DNA of 64,000 bases from NCBI GenBank assembly GCA_046594215.1, contig JBKJPX010000027.1, positions 1 to 64,000 on the forward strand. The letters run 5' to 3'. The position numbers and the translations under genes were made by a program. Below are positions 41,812 to 50,988 of the stretch, in pieces (position 1 is the stretch's first letter; each line of letters starts with the position of its first letter). The notes below the pieces were generated by a model, which worked only from the letters and a program-made list of their open reading frames with translations, was not told where the DNA came from and made no database searches. This DNA comes from Panacagrimonas sp046594215. Lineage in GTDB: Bacteria > Pseudomonadota > Gammaproteobacteria > Nevskiales > Nevskiaceae.

Positions 41812-43165
41812 CGTCCTCCCCAGGTTCCGGTCGCGCGAGTGCGAACAGGCGACGCGCGCCTTCAACGCCCTTGAGCCGGAAGTTGCCCCGGCGCGCGAAC
41901 TCGAAATCACTGCCGGCGACAAGGTCGCGCAAGGTGCTGGTAACCCAGATCTCCTGCGCCCTGGCCTCGCCTGCCACGCGGGCGCCGATGTGCACGACCA
42001 GGCCACGCACGGCCTCGCCCGAGACTTCGCACTCTCCCGCGTGCAGGCCCGTGCGGATGCCGATGTTCATCGCCGCCGCTGCGTCGTGCAGCGCCTGGGC
42101 GCAGCGCAACGCGCTGGTCGGCGTATCGAACACCGCGAACAGCCCATCGCCGGCCGTGTCGACGACGCGACCACGGAAACGGTCGACACGCGTCTGCAGC
42201 ATTTGCTGCACGCGCGCCACGAGGTCGCGCCAGGCGGCATCGCCGAGTTCCGACGCAAGCTTGGTGGAGCCCACGACATCGGTGAACAGCACCGTCAGCA
42301 GACGCCGGCCCGCGTCGGCGTGCTCGCGCGACCCGGTGATGAATTCCTCGATCGCGCCGAGCGCCTCGTCGGCCTGCTCGAAGGTGAAGAACAGGCTGGA
42401 GCCCGGGAGCTCGACACGGCGGCTGCCGACGATGTGCCGCTCGACGTAGCGCGCATGGCGGCCGCTCTGGAAGAACGGCACGCGCGGGCGGTGCAGCAGC
42501 AGGGTCGGACACAGCACCCGCGGCAGCAGCGCGCGTGAATCCAGGTTCAGGAACTCGCGGTAGTGGGCGGCGGCGCGTTGGGGCGTGGCCGAGGCGCGCT
42601 GGAACCGGGCGGCGAGACGACGGAAGGCCGCGTCGTCGGCGCGGCTGGGCACGGTGACCGCCACCAGCTTCTCGGTGCCCCAGTGCTCGCCGAGCAGTGC
42701 GCAAAGCTGCTCGATCGAGGCCTCGGGCTCGCCTTCAGGATAGTCGGGCGCCACCGAGAACCGCGCCGACGGATTGCCCAGGATCAGCGAGCCGATGCGC
42801 GTCGAATGGTATGCCGCGAGGTGGAAGGCGACGGCGCAGGCGTCGCGTTCGGCCAGCAAGGTCACGCTCGTGGCATTGACCGCGTCGAGCACGCACACGA
42901 GGTCGTGCGCCCAGTGCTTCACGTCCGGCGCCTCTCCGCCCGGGAGGGGATCGGAGATTCCGGCGCCGCGCCGATCGAACAGGATCACACGGCTGAAATT
43001 CGCGAGCCGGCGCAGGAAGCGCTCCATCTCGGGCAGATCCCAGATGAGGTCGATCTGCGTGAGCTGACCGCCGATGAACACGAGGTCGATCGGCCCCGAA
43101 CCCAGCGTCTGATAGGCGATCTGCCCGCCCGCAACCTGGGCGTAGCGGGTCTGCGGCGGTTCCAC
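41795..43165 (-). CDS. Alpha/beta-hydrolase fused to class III adenylate cyclase
   Basis: The first 270 of 456 residues fold like an alpha/beta hydrolase (IDLVFIGGQLTQID, VILFDRRGAGISDPL, CPTLLLHRPRVPFF). The nucleophile elbow, however, reads LLAERDAC at 103-110 with no Ser, so hydrolase activity is unlikely. The C-terminal domain (about 285-445) is a class III cyclase: TVLFTDVVGSTKLASELGD and VDTAGDGLFAVF carry the metal Asp residues. Such fusions usually make cAMP under control of the hydrolase-like sensor. The GTG start follows the mucD stop by 6 bp. The gene is in series with rpoE-rseA-rseB-mucD. Confidence 0.88.
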   Translation of the reverse strand: MEPPQTRYAQVAGGQIAYQTLGSGPIDLVFIGGQLTQIDLIWDLPEMERFLRRLANFSRVILFDRRGAGISDPLPGGEAPDVKHWAHDLVCVLDAVNATSVTLLAERDACAVAFHLAAYHSTRIGSLILGNPSARFSVAPDYPEGEPEASIEQLCALLGEHWGTEKLVAVTVPSRADDAAFRRLAARFQRASATPQRAAAHYREFLNLDSRALLPRVLCPTLLLHRPRVPFFQSGRHARYVERHIVGSRRVELPGSSLFFTFEQADEALGAIEEFITGSREHADAGRRLLTVLFTDVVGSTKLASELGDAAWRDLVARVQQMLQTRVDRFRGRVVDTAGDGLFAVFDTPTSALRCAQALHDAAAAMNIGIRTGLHAGECEVSGEAVRGLVVHIGARVAGEARAQEIWVTSTLRDLVAGSDFEFARRGNFRLKGVEGARRLFALARPEPGEDDGAED

Positions 43166-43171
43166 CCCTCG

Positions 43172-44689
43172 TCAGCCGCCGGCGCCGGCGGCCGGCGGGG
43201 GGCCCGGCAGGTCGAGCGGGAAGAACGAAGGCGCACCGTCGCGGCTGACCAGCATCGGCACCGTGGTGCCCGGCGTCAGCCGGTTTACGACTTCGGCGAA
43301 GCGTTCGGGCGAGTCGACCTCCTGGCCCGCGATCGTGAGCACCACGTCACCGGCGCGAATGCCCGCTGTGAACGCGGGCCCTCCACTGGAGACCTGCTCG
43401 ACACGTACGCCGCCCGAGAGCACCCGCAGGGCGCGACGCTGCGGGTCCGTCAGCGAACTCACGACCAGCCCCAGCGGCGCGTTGCCCGGCGGCTCGGCGA
43501 TGCGCGGCGGCGGCGGTGCCTTCTTCTTGACGACTTCGGGATCCGGCTCGGTCTCGGACTCGTCCAGCGCCCCGATCTCCACCTTGAACTCGATCGGCTT
43601 GCCGTCGCGCACGACGTTCAGGGATACGATCTGGCCCGGATCGACGCTGCCCACCAGCGGCGGCAGGCTTCCCGAAGTCGGCAGCGGCTCGCCATTGAAT
43701 GACAGGATCACGTCACCCGGCTTGATGCCGGTGACCTCGGCCGGGCTATCCGGCATCACGCGCGACACGAGCGCGCCCTCCGGCTTGTCCATGCCAAAGG
43801 ACTGCGCGAGGTTTCGATCCACTTCCTGCACGACCACGCCCAGCCAGCCGCGAGTGACCTTGCCGGTGTCGCGCAGCTGACGCGCGACCTTGGCCGCCAC
43901 GTCGATGGGAATGGAGAAACTGACGCCCTGGAAGCTGCCGGACTGCGAGTAGATCTGGGAATTGATGCCCACGACTTCGCCGTCGAGATTGAACAGCGGC
44001 CCGCCCGAGTTGCCCGGGTTGATGGCCACGTCGCTCTGGATGAAGGGCACGTACTGCTCGGACTGGAGGTTGCGGCCCTTGGCCGAGATGATGCCTGCCG
44101 TCACCGAGTAGTCGAACGTGAACGGCGAGCCGATGGCGAAGACCCACTGGCCGGGACGCAGCTTGCGCGTGTCGCCGATCTTGACCGCCTTGAGTCCTTT
44201 TGCGTCGACCTTGAGCAGCGCAAGGTCCGTGGACTTGTCCGTGCCCACGATGCGCGCCGTGAACTGGCGACGATCCATCAGCCGCACGATCACTTCGCGC
44301 GCGCCCTGGACGACGTGGTAGTTGGTCAGGACGTAGCCTTCCTCCCACAGCACGAAGCCGGAGCCGAGCGGCTCGGCCTGGGGAATTTCGGATTCCTCCG
44401 GCTCGTCGGCGTCTTCCGGCGCATCGCTGCGCGGGGGCGCGTGGTCCTCGAGGAATTTGCGGAACCACTCCGGGTTCTGTTCGTCGCCGCTCTCGGGTGC
44501 GGCTCCGGGTTGGGCCGCCGCCACCTGCTCCGACGCCACGGTGCTGATGTTCACCACCGAGGGGCTGTTCTGCTCGACCAGGTCCGAGAAATCCGGGAGG
44601 CCGTGATTGTTGTTCTGCGAGCAGCCCGTGACGCCGGCGGCCAGCAGCAACGTCGTCAGTGCGAATGCGGACGTTCGCAAGGCTGGCAT
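43172..44689 (-). CDS. mucD: Do/DegP-family periplasmic serine protease
   Basis: This envelope quality-control protease of 505 residues has catalytic His in TNYHVV, Asp in STDLALL and Ser in NPGNSGGPLF, followed by two PDZ domains (about 280-370 and 415-495). The N-terminus MPALRTSAFALTTLLLAAGVTGC looks like a lipoprotein signal with Cys after VTG, so the protease may be membrane-anchored. A charged insert (about 65-100) replaces the usual LA loop. The ATG at 44689 has GGAG upstream and is preferred over a TTG two codons earlier. It follows rpoE-rseA-rseB. Confidence 0.93.
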   Translation of the reverse strand: MPALRTSAFALTTLLLAAGVTGCSQNNNHGLPDFSDLVEQNSPSVVNISTVASEQVAAAQPGAAPESGDEQNPEWFRKFLEDHAPPRSDAPEDADEPEESEIPQAEPLGSGFVLWEEGYVLTNYHVVQGAREVIVRLMDRRQFTARIVGTDKSTDLALLKVDAKGLKAVKIGDTRKLRPGQWVFAIGSPFTFDYSVTAGIISAKGRNLQSEQYVPFIQSDVAINPGNSGGPLFNLDGEVVGINSQIYSQSGSFQGVSFSIPIDVAAKVARQLRDTGKVTRGWLGVVVQEVDRNLAQSFGMDKPEGALVSRVMPDSPAEVTGIKPGDVILSFNGEPLPTSGSLPPLVGSVDPGQIVSLNVVRDGKPIEFKVEIGALDESETEPDPEVVKKKAPPPPRIAEPPGNAPLGLVVSSLTDPQRRALRVLSGGVRVEQVSSGGPAFTAGIRAGDVVLTIAGQEVDSPERFAEVVNRLTPGTTVPMLVSRDGAPSFFPLDLPGPPPAAGAGG

Positions 44690-44834
44690 CCACAACTCCG
44701 GGAAAGGTTCAAAGGGCGAAGCGCCCGACGGATTCTAGCCCGGCTTTCCGACGGGTCGTCGCAGGCCCGGACTGCGGGGCCTCGGTACGCGACGGTTCTC
44801 GTCGCTGCGGCCGCCAATGCGGCCGGATTCGCGA

Positions 44835-45872
44835 CTACGGTGCGGCGCCGACCGAAGCCAGCGGGGCGAAGGCCGTATCGATGCTGTCGCCGATCATCTG
44901 CACGGTGCGTCGCGGCGCTTCGCCCACGACGGTGATCTGGACCTGCCCGACCGAACGGCTGTATGCGTTGAGCGGGCCCATCTGGTCGATGCGCCGCTCG
45001 GACGCAGCCGTCGCGCTGGCGGGCGCGTGGCGCAGCACGCGGTAGACCGACACCGCACTCAGTCCGTCCGACAGCAGCAGGTGCTCACGCACCCCGGCGG
45101 GTGACGCGCGGATCTCGCGGCGCACGACGCGGAAACCCGGCGGGAGCTTCGAGAACTGGGAGGGCCCGATATCCGCGGTAGTTTCCTCGGCGACCGGCTC
45201 GCGCTCATGTGCCTGTGCGATGGCGTCGGCTGCCGCCGCGGTGGACTCCCGCGCCTGCGCGGCGGGCACGTCCGCGGCGAACGCGGATTCCGGGATGCTG
45301 GCGGGAAACCGCACCTCGGTGAAGAACATCTGCTCGAGCAGGCCGCCACCAGGCGCCACCAAGCTCAGCTTCAACGGCACGCCGCTCTCGCTGTCGGCCC
45401 ACAGCTCGTACCCGTAGCGGAACTCGTCCCGCGGCGCGATCGCGATCCCGCGGCAGTTGCGGCCGGCGACGCGCGCCTTGCCCAGTTCCTTGAGTTCGTA
45501 GACGCCCGCGATCTGCTGCAGGCGCTCCTGAGACAGCGGCTTGAACAGGCTCTTCGGCGTTGCCGCGCGGTTCGCCGTCAGGCGCTGGTCCTTGGGCAGC
45601 AGGCAGGTGACCTTGTTGTTCTGCTTGAGGACTTCGCGCACCTCGCCCGTCATGGACTGCACGCGCTCGCGCTCCGAACCGTCCTCGAAACGGTGGGTGA
45701 CCCGGAAGGTCTCGAGGATGTCGTCTCCGCGGTAGACCAGCACGCCTTCGTAGTTCGCGATCCGAGCGGCCTGGCTCATCTTGATGAGCCAGTCGCCAGC
45801 TTCGTCGGCGGCCCGCGCTCCCGGAGCCAGCACCAGGCCGGCCGCAAGAACCGCGAGACAAGCGGTCTTCAA
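44835..45872 (-). CDS. rseB: Sigma-E regulator RseB
   Basis: This 345-residue periplasmic protein has a signal peptide (MKTACLAVLAAGLVLAPGARA) and the two-domain MucB/RseB fold. It protects RseA from cleavage and senses lipoprotein or LPS signals. The TTG start overlaps the rseA stop (TTGA), so it should be translated from the same mRNA at low efficiency. A 145-bp gap separates it from mucD. Confidence 0.92.
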   Translation of the reverse strand: MKTACLAVLAAGLVLAPGARAADEAGDWLIKMSQAARIANYEGVLVYRGDDILETFRVTHRFEDGSERERVQSMTGEVREVLKQNNKVTCLLPKDQRLTANRAATPKSLFKPLSQERLQQIAGVYELKELGKARVAGRNCRGIAIAPRDEFRYGYELWADSESGVPLKLSLVAPGGGLLEQMFFTEVRFPASIPESAFAADVPAAQARESTAAAADAIAQAHEREPVAEETTADIGPSQFSKLPPGFRVVRREIRASPAGVREHLLLSDGLSAVSVYRVLRHAPASATAASERRIDQMGPLNAYSRSVGQVQITVVGEAPRRTVQMIGDSIDTAFAPLASVGAAP

Positions 45873-46477
45873 GGCTGGCTGTCCGTCTGCGACCGGGATT
45901 CGGAGTTGTGCGCGGCGAAGCGCGCGTACCGCAGCGTGCCGCCCACGCCTTCATCCGCGATGGCGTTGCTGTGATCGATCAGGTACTCGCGGAGCATCTG
46001 GGCATGGGCGTCGTCCGGAACGGTCGAGACCGTCCGGAGTTCCGGCGTCTGTGACCACGACGCCAGTGTCGCGGCCGGCACGTAGCCCGAAGCCAAGCCC
46101 GCACCCGCCGCCGTACCGTGCGGCCGAGGCTGGATGAACATCACCGCGGCGGCACCCACCGACGCGGCGGCGGCGAAACCGATCGCCGGCTTCCACATCG
46201 AGGCGATCCGGCCACGGCGGCCCGCCTTGTGAACCGCAAGGTCCACGACTTTCGCGTCGGCAGCGGCCGGCGCGGCATCCAGGCGGCCCATCACATCCGC
46301 ACAGATGCAGGGCTGCTGCCTGCCGATGCGGATGCCGGTGCTCGCTTCGCGCGCCAGGCACAGGCGGCTCCACTGCTGGCCCACCTGGGGCGAACGATCC
46401 ACTTCATCCAGCAGGCGATCCAACTCCGCGTCGGTACATTCGCCGTCGAGCAAGGCAGACAGGGAATCCTGAGGCAT
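45869..46477 (-). CDS. rseA: Anti-sigma-E factor RseA
   Basis: This 202-residue inner-membrane anti-sigma factor has a cytoplasmic sigma-binding domain (about 1-85, MPQDSLSALLDGECTDAELDRLLDEV), one helix (about 95-112, AIGFAAAASVGAAAVMF) and a periplasmic tail. The ATG at 46477 matches the spacing of the E. coli protein to LSALxDGE. An ATG four codons upstream is possible. Translation is coupled to rseB. Confidence 0.9.
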   Translation of the reverse strand: MPQDSLSALLDGECTDAELDRLLDEVDRSPQVGQQWSRLCLAREASTGIRIGRQQPCICADVMGRLDAAPAAADAKVVDLAVHKAGRRGRIASMWKPAIGFAAAASVGAAAVMFIQPRPHGTAAGAGLASGYVPAATLASWSQTPELRTVSTVPDDAHAQMLREYLIDHSNAIADEGVGGTLRYARFAAHNSESRSQTDSQP

Positions 46478-46587
46478 GGGAGACACCATTCGTAGGTCAG
46501 TTCGCCGATTTGTCACCACGTACCCCAGCTAAACCGCAGCTTAACGGGAAAGTTCCCGACGTACGACGAAAGGAACGTTTTCATCCG

Positions 46588-47175
46588 TCACTCGATGAGC
46601 GGTTTGAGCACCACATCGATCGCCTCGCGCGCCCGAAAGATACGCGAGCGCACGGTACCGATCGGGCAATTCATGACCTCGGCGATCTCCTCGTACGAAA
46701 GTCCTTCGAGTTCGCGCAGCGTGATGGCCTGGCGAAGGTCGGGTGGCAGCTTGGCGATCGTCTCGCTGACCTTCTGTTTGATTTCCTCCGACAGCAGCAC
46801 CGCTTCCGGAGTGTCGACGTCGCTCATCTGCTCGGTGTGCCCGAACTGCTCGGCGTCGTCGACGTCGATGTCCTGGTTGCTCGGCCGCCGGCTGCGCGCC
46901 ACCAGGTGGTTCTTCGCGGTGTTGATGCCGATGCGGTACAGCCAGGTGTAAAACGCGCTCTGGCCGCGGAATCCGTTCAGTGCGCGCCAGGCCTTGATGA
47001 AGGTTTCCTGGGCCACGTCGGGTGCGTCGGCGTCGCCCACGAGCCGTCCGACCAGCTGAATGATCTTGTACTGGTACTTGCGAACGAGCAGTTCGAACGC
47101 GCGGCGGTCGCCCGCTTGCGCGCGTTCGACGAGTTGCTCGTCGATGCCGGGTGTGGCGGGTGGTTCTTCGCTCAT
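46588..47175 (-). CDS. rpoE: Envelope-stress sigma factor RpoE (AlgU)
   Basis: This ECF sigma factor of 195 residues has region 2 (about 25-95, FELLVRKYQYKIIQLVGRLVG; DVAQETFIKAWRAL) and region 4 (about 130-185, LPPDLRQAITLRELEGLSYEEIAEVMNCPIGTVRSRI). Release from RseA lets it switch on envelope-repair genes, normally including its own operon. The ATG at 47175 begins MSEEPPATP; no Shine-Dalgarno is obvious. Confidence 0.95.
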   Translation of the reverse strand: MSEEPPATPGIDEQLVERAQAGDRRAFELLVRKYQYKIIQLVGRLVGDADAPDVAQETFIKAWRALNGFRGQSAFYTWLYRIGINTAKNHLVARSRRPSNQDIDVDDAEQFGHTEQMSDVDTPEAVLLSEEIKQKVSETIAKLPPDLRQAITLRELEGLSYEEIAEVMNCPIGTVRSRIFRAREAIDVVLKPLIE

Positions 47176-47217
47176 CGACAGGGGGGTGGCGGAACGGCTT
47201 TCAGAATCCTGATGGCC

Positions 47218-47243
47218 CCGACGGGCCATCGCTCCCTCGTTCC
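47218..47243 (-). promoter_or_regulatory. Weak candidate sigma-E promoter of rpoE
   Basis: On the minus strand GGAACG (47243-47238) is followed, 14 bp later, by CGTCGG (47223-47218). This recalls the GGAACTT/GTCTAA pair of sigma-E promoters, and autoregulation is normal for rpoE. Spacing and match are imperfect. Confidence 0.25.
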
Positions 47244-47286
47244 GCGTTCATAATCGCGCCAGTCTACCAAGCGGGGCTCTTCGGGG

Positions 47287-48882
47287 ATGAGTTCGGATGT
47301 ATTGATTCTGGGCAGTGGCGCTGCGGGGCTGACGCTCGCCCTGCGCCTGGCGCAGGCGGGCCGCGAGGTCACGGTGATCTCCAAGACCCGGTTGGAGTCC
47401 GGCTCCACGCTGTGGGCCCAGGGCGGCATCTCGGCGGTGCTCGACGCCGGCGACAGCCTGGAAGCCCACGTCCGCGACACCCTGATCGCCGGCGGCGGCC
47501 TGTGCGACGAGAAGGCCGTGCGCTTCACCGTCGAACGCGGTCCGGACGCGATCCGATGGCTGGTCGCTCAGGGCGTGTCGTTCACGCGCGACGACGACGA
47601 CCCCTCCGGCTCTCGACTGCACCTGACGCGTGAGGGTGGCCACAGCCACCGCCGCGTCGTGCACGCCGCCGACTCCACGGGCCGCGCGGTCGAGACCACG
47701 CTGGCCTCGCTGGCGGCCAACCATCCGAACATCCGCATCCGCGAACGCGCGGTGGCGCTCGACCTGATCGTCGACCGCAGTTCGAAGCGCGTGCAGGGCG
47801 TGTACCTCTACGACCGCGAGAGCCACGAGGTCGAGGCCGTGCCGGCCAAGGTCGTCGCGCTGTGCACCGGCGGCGCCAACCAGGTGTACCTGTATTCGTC
47901 GAACCCTTACGGCGCGTCCGGCGACGGCATCGCCATGGCGTGGCGTGCGGGCTGCCGCGCGGCCAACATGGAGTTCATGCAGTTCCATCCGACCTGCCTG
48001 TACCACAAGGACTCCCGCGCCTTCCTGATCACGGAGGCGCTGCGTGGCGAAGGCGGCTACCTGCGCCTGCCGGGCGAGAATGGCGCGCCCGGCGAGCGCT
48101 TCATGCTGCGCTTCGATGAGCGCGCCGAACTCGCGCCGCGCGACATCGTCGCCCGCGCCATCGACCACGAGATGAAGCGCCTGGGCCTGCGCCACGTGCT
48201 GCTCGACGTCACGCACCTACCGGCCGACCTGCTCAAGAACCACTTCCCCGGCATCTATGCGCACTGCCTGGAACTGGGCATCAACATCACGAAGGAGCCC
48301 ATCCCCGTGGTGCCGTCCGCGCACTTCACCTGCGGCGGTGTCATCACGGATTTCCGCGCGCGCACCGACATCGACAATCTCTACGCGATCGGCGAAGTCG
48401 CTTGTACCGGCCTGCACGGCGCCAACCGCCTGGCCTCGAACTCGCTGCTCGAATGCCTGGTGTTCGCCACGGCCGCGGCCGAGGACATCCTCCATCGGCT
48501 CGATCGCCTGCCCGAGCCGCCGGCCCTCAAGCCCTGGGACGCCTCGCGCGTCCGCGATTCGAACGAAGACGTCGTGGTCTCGCACAACTGGCTCGAGCTG
48601 CGCACGTTCATGTGGGATTACGTGGGCATCGTGCGCACGACCAAGCGCCTCGAGCGCGCACTCAACCGCATCGAGCTGCTCAAACGCGAAATCCAGGACT
48701 ACTACGGCAACTACAGCGTCAGCCATCACCTGATCGAGTTGCGAAACCTCGTGGTCTGCGCCGAGCTGATCGTGCGCTCCGCGATGGCGCGCAAGGAAAG
48801 CCGTGGCCTTCACTACACGCTGGATTACCCCGGCAAGCTCGACGCCGCGGTGCCGACCGTGCTGCCGGGTCGCGAGGTCTAG
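47287..48882 (+). CDS. nadB: L-aspartate oxidase
   Basis: This FAD enzyme oxidises aspartate to iminoaspartate, the first step of NAD synthesis. The 531 residues have the dinucleotide motif LILGSGAAGLTLALRLA, the flavin loop SGSTLWAQGGISAVL and the SHRRVVHAADSTGRAV active-site segment. It is divergent from rpoE, as in many gammaproteobacteria. CATAAT at 47249-47254 may be its -10. Confidence 0.95.
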   Translation: MSSDVLILGSGAAGLTLALRLAQAGREVTVISKTRLESGSTLWAQGGISAVLDAGDSLEAHVRDTLIAGGGLCDEKAVRFTVERGPDAIRWLVAQGVSFTRDDDDPSGSRLHLTREGGHSHRRVVHAADSTGRAVETTLASLAANHPNIRIRERAVALDLIVDRSSKRVQGVYLYDRESHEVEAVPAKVVALCTGGANQVYLYSSNPYGASGDGIAMAWRAGCRAANMEFMQFHPTCLYHKDSRAFLITEALRGEGGYLRLPGENGAPGERFMLRFDERAELAPRDIVARAIDHEMKRLGLRHVLLDVTHLPADLLKNHFPGIYAHCLELGINITKEPIPVVPSAHFTCGGVITDFRARTDIDNLYAIGEVACTGLHGANRLASNSLLECLVFATAAAEDILHRLDRLPEPPALKPWDASRVRDSNEDVVVSHNWLELRTFMWDYVGIVRTTKRLERALNRIELLKREIQDYYGNYSVSHHLIELRNLVVCAELIVRSAMARKESRGLHYTLDYPGKLDAAVPTVLPGREV

Positions 48883-48913
48883 CCCTTCTCGCGTATGCGC
48901 CGCGCACGCAATT

Positions 48914-49423
48914 TCACCCGAGCAAAGACCGCTGCGGACTTGCCATGGCCTGCTCGTGGGCCAGCAACCACTTCTTGCGCTCGATGCCGCCCCCGTAACC
49001 CGTGAGCGCACCGTTGGCGCCAATCACGCGATGGCAGGGCACGATGATGGAGATCGGGTTCTGCCCGTTGGCCGCGCCCACCGCGCGCGGGGCGTCCGGT
49101 AATCCGATGCGCCGCGCCTGCTGACCATAGGTGCGCGTTTCGCCGAATGGAATTTCCACGAGCGCATCCCACACGCGACGCTGGAACTCGGTGCCCTGCA
49201 TTTTCAGTTCGAGGTCGAAGTCGCGGCGGGTGCCCGCGAAATACTCCGCGAGTTGCCGGCGCGCCTCGGACAGGATGCCGTCGTCGCGAATCCCCAGGTC
49301 GGTACGCGGCAGCCAGCCAGTCTCGAGCTTCATGTAGAGCCCGCATAGCGTCCCGCCTTCCGCGACCAACAGGATCTCCCCGATGGGACTGGCGATGCGC
49401 GTGTGTCGTCGTTCGGATCCCAT
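48914..49423 (-). CDS. ogt: O6-methylguanine-DNA methyltransferase
   Basis: This suicide repair protein of 169 residues removes alkyl groups from O6-guanine. The acceptor Cys is in ISIIVPCHRVIGANGALTGYGGG, and the wing segment FQRRVWDALVEIPFGETRTYG is present. The ATG at 49423 is chosen because GGAGG lies 6 bp upstream; an ATG two codons earlier overlaps the preceding stop. It forms a unit with the Ada/AlkA gene. Confidence 0.94.
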   Translation of the reverse strand: MGSERRHTRIASPIGEILLVAEGGTLCGLYMKLETGWLPRTDLGIRDDGILSEARRQLAEYFAGTRRDFDLELKMQGTEFQRRVWDALVEIPFGETRTYGQQARRIGLPDAPRAVGAANGQNPISIIVPCHRVIGANGALTGYGGGIERKKWLLAHEQAMASPQRSLLG

Positions 49424-49425
49424 GC

Positions 49426-50877
49426 TCATCCTCCGGAAGCGAGTCCCAGCCATAGGTGCAAGGCCGCGTAGGCGCGCCATGGCCGCCAGGGTTCGGCTGC
49501 CGCGATCACCTGCGCGGGACGTACGAGCCCGAGCGCCTTCATGACGCCCAAGTCCGAGTGTGGAAAACCGTCGGGATCGCGCAGCGCACGCATCGCCACG
49601 TACTGGGCGGTCCAGGGACCGATGCCGGCGATCTGCTCGAAGCGCTCGAGGCTGGCCTCGATGCGCGCACCGCCGTCGAGATCGAGCTGGCCATCGGCCA
49701 CCGCGTGCGCCATGTCGAGGACGGTCTGCGCGCGTCGCTGCGTCAGACCCAGGTCGATGATCTCCTGCAGGCTCGCCTGCGCGATGCGTGCCGCCTGCGG
49801 GGCGTAGTACAGCAGGCCTGCGAACGGCGTCTGTGCGGACTCGCCGTAGGCGCGCGCGAAACGGCCGAACAACGTCGTCGCCGCCTTGACCGTGACCTGT
49901 TGGCCGAGCACCGCCCTGAGCGCGAGTTCGAAGCCGTCGAGCGCACCCGGCACGCGTAGGCCCGGACGCGCCGACACCAGCGGCGCGAGCCGCGGGTCGC
50001 GCGACAGCGTCTGCGCGATCAGCTCGGGATGCGCATCGAGATCGAAGAGACGGCGAATGCGTGGCAGCAGCTTGGCGAGTATCGGTACCAACCCGGCCGA
50101 GATTTCGACCTCGAGCAGGTTGCGACCGGCCACCGGCTTCGCCGCGATCCAGCCGCGACGACCGTCAAGCGCAACGGTTCGCAGGTAGCGATCGCCTTCG
50201 GCGGCTTCCACGCCGAGCGCACCGCGACCGACGAGGAAGGAGCGCAGCTCGTTCCAGGCCAGCGGCGGCCGGTACGCGAGGCGCAGGCTCACGCCCTGCC
50301 CCGCCACGGCCTTGTTGCTTCCGGACTTGCGGAAGCGCTGCGGGTTGAGCGCGTAGCGGGCGCTGAACAGCGCGTTGAACCGCCGCACGCTGGAAAAGCC
50401 GCTCGCGTGAGCGAGTGTGGCCATCGGGAGCTGCGTTTCGGTGAGGAGCTGCTTGGCCAGCAGGAGTCGCCGCGTCTGCGCGAGCTGGATCGGCGTGACG
50501 CCGAACTCGCCGACCACGGCACGGCGAAGCTGGCGCGAGCACAGGCCGTACTCTTTCGCGAGCTGCTCGAAATCCGATTCGTTCAGCGCGCCCGATTCGA
50601 TGCGAGCGAACATCCAGCACGCCGCGCTGCGCTGCGCATCGATGGGCGCGGCACCCGGCGCAAGCTCCGGTCGGCATCGCAGGCAGGGACGGAAGCCCGA
50701 GTCCTCCGCGGCCGCCGCGTGCGCGTAGAACGTGCAGCGATCGCGGCCCGGCGTGCGCGCCGTGCACACGGGACGGCAGTAGATGCCAGTGGTCGAAACG
50801 CCGACGAAAAAACGGCCGTCGAATCGCGTGTCGCGCGATTTCATGGCTTCGTAGCACAGCGCCGGATCGAGTCGCAT
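49426..50877 (-). CDS. Ada N-terminal/AraC/AlkA fusion
   Basis: This 483-residue protein joins three parts. An Ada metal-binding domain (about 1-85) has VSTTGIYCRPVC and FRPCLRCRPE, the four cysteines including the methyl-phosphotriester acceptor. An AraC-type HTH region (about 90-185) follows. The C-terminal AlkA glycosylase (about 200-483) has an HhH-GPD segment ending IAGIGPWTAQYVAMRALRDPD and a catalytic Asp further on. It should sense methylated DNA, activate the response and remove 3-methyladenine. The Ada C-terminal methyltransferase is absent; ogt next door supplies it. The ATG at 50877 begins the Ada domain. Confidence 0.92.
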   Translation of the reverse strand: MRLDPALCYEAMKSRDTRFDGRFFVGVSTTGIYCRPVCTARTPGRDRCTFYAHAAAAEDSGFRPCLRCRPELAPGAAPIDAQRSAACWMFARIESGALNESDFEQLAKEYGLCSRQLRRAVVGEFGVTPIQLAQTRRLLLAKQLLTETQLPMATLAHASGFSSVRRFNALFSARYALNPQRFRKSGSNKAVAGQGVSLRLAYRPPLAWNELRSFLVGRGALGVEAAEGDRYLRTVALDGRRGWIAAKPVAGRNLLEVEISAGLVPILAKLLPRIRRLFDLDAHPELIAQTLSRDPRLAPLVSARPGLRVPGALDGFELALRAVLGQQVTVKAATTLFGRFARAYGESAQTPFAGLLYYAPQAARIAQASLQEIIDLGLTQRRAQTVLDMAHAVADGQLDLDGGARIEASLERFEQIAGIGPWTAQYVAMRALRDPDGFPHSDLGVMKALGLVRPAQVIAAAEPWRPWRAYAALHLWLGLASGG

Positions 50878-50988
50878 GCCGCCATTGTGTCTTCGGACCA
50901 CCAGCCTGTCTGGCCGTTTTCGGACACCGTCGCATTCGATGATCTTCCGCTCCCCACGAAAAGCGCGCGGGCAGCGGAAACAGGTGGC

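Noticed and set aside
44835..45872. Long plus-strand frames opposite rseB
   Set aside because: rseB has a signal peptide and family sequence on the minus strand; the antisense frames are shadows.
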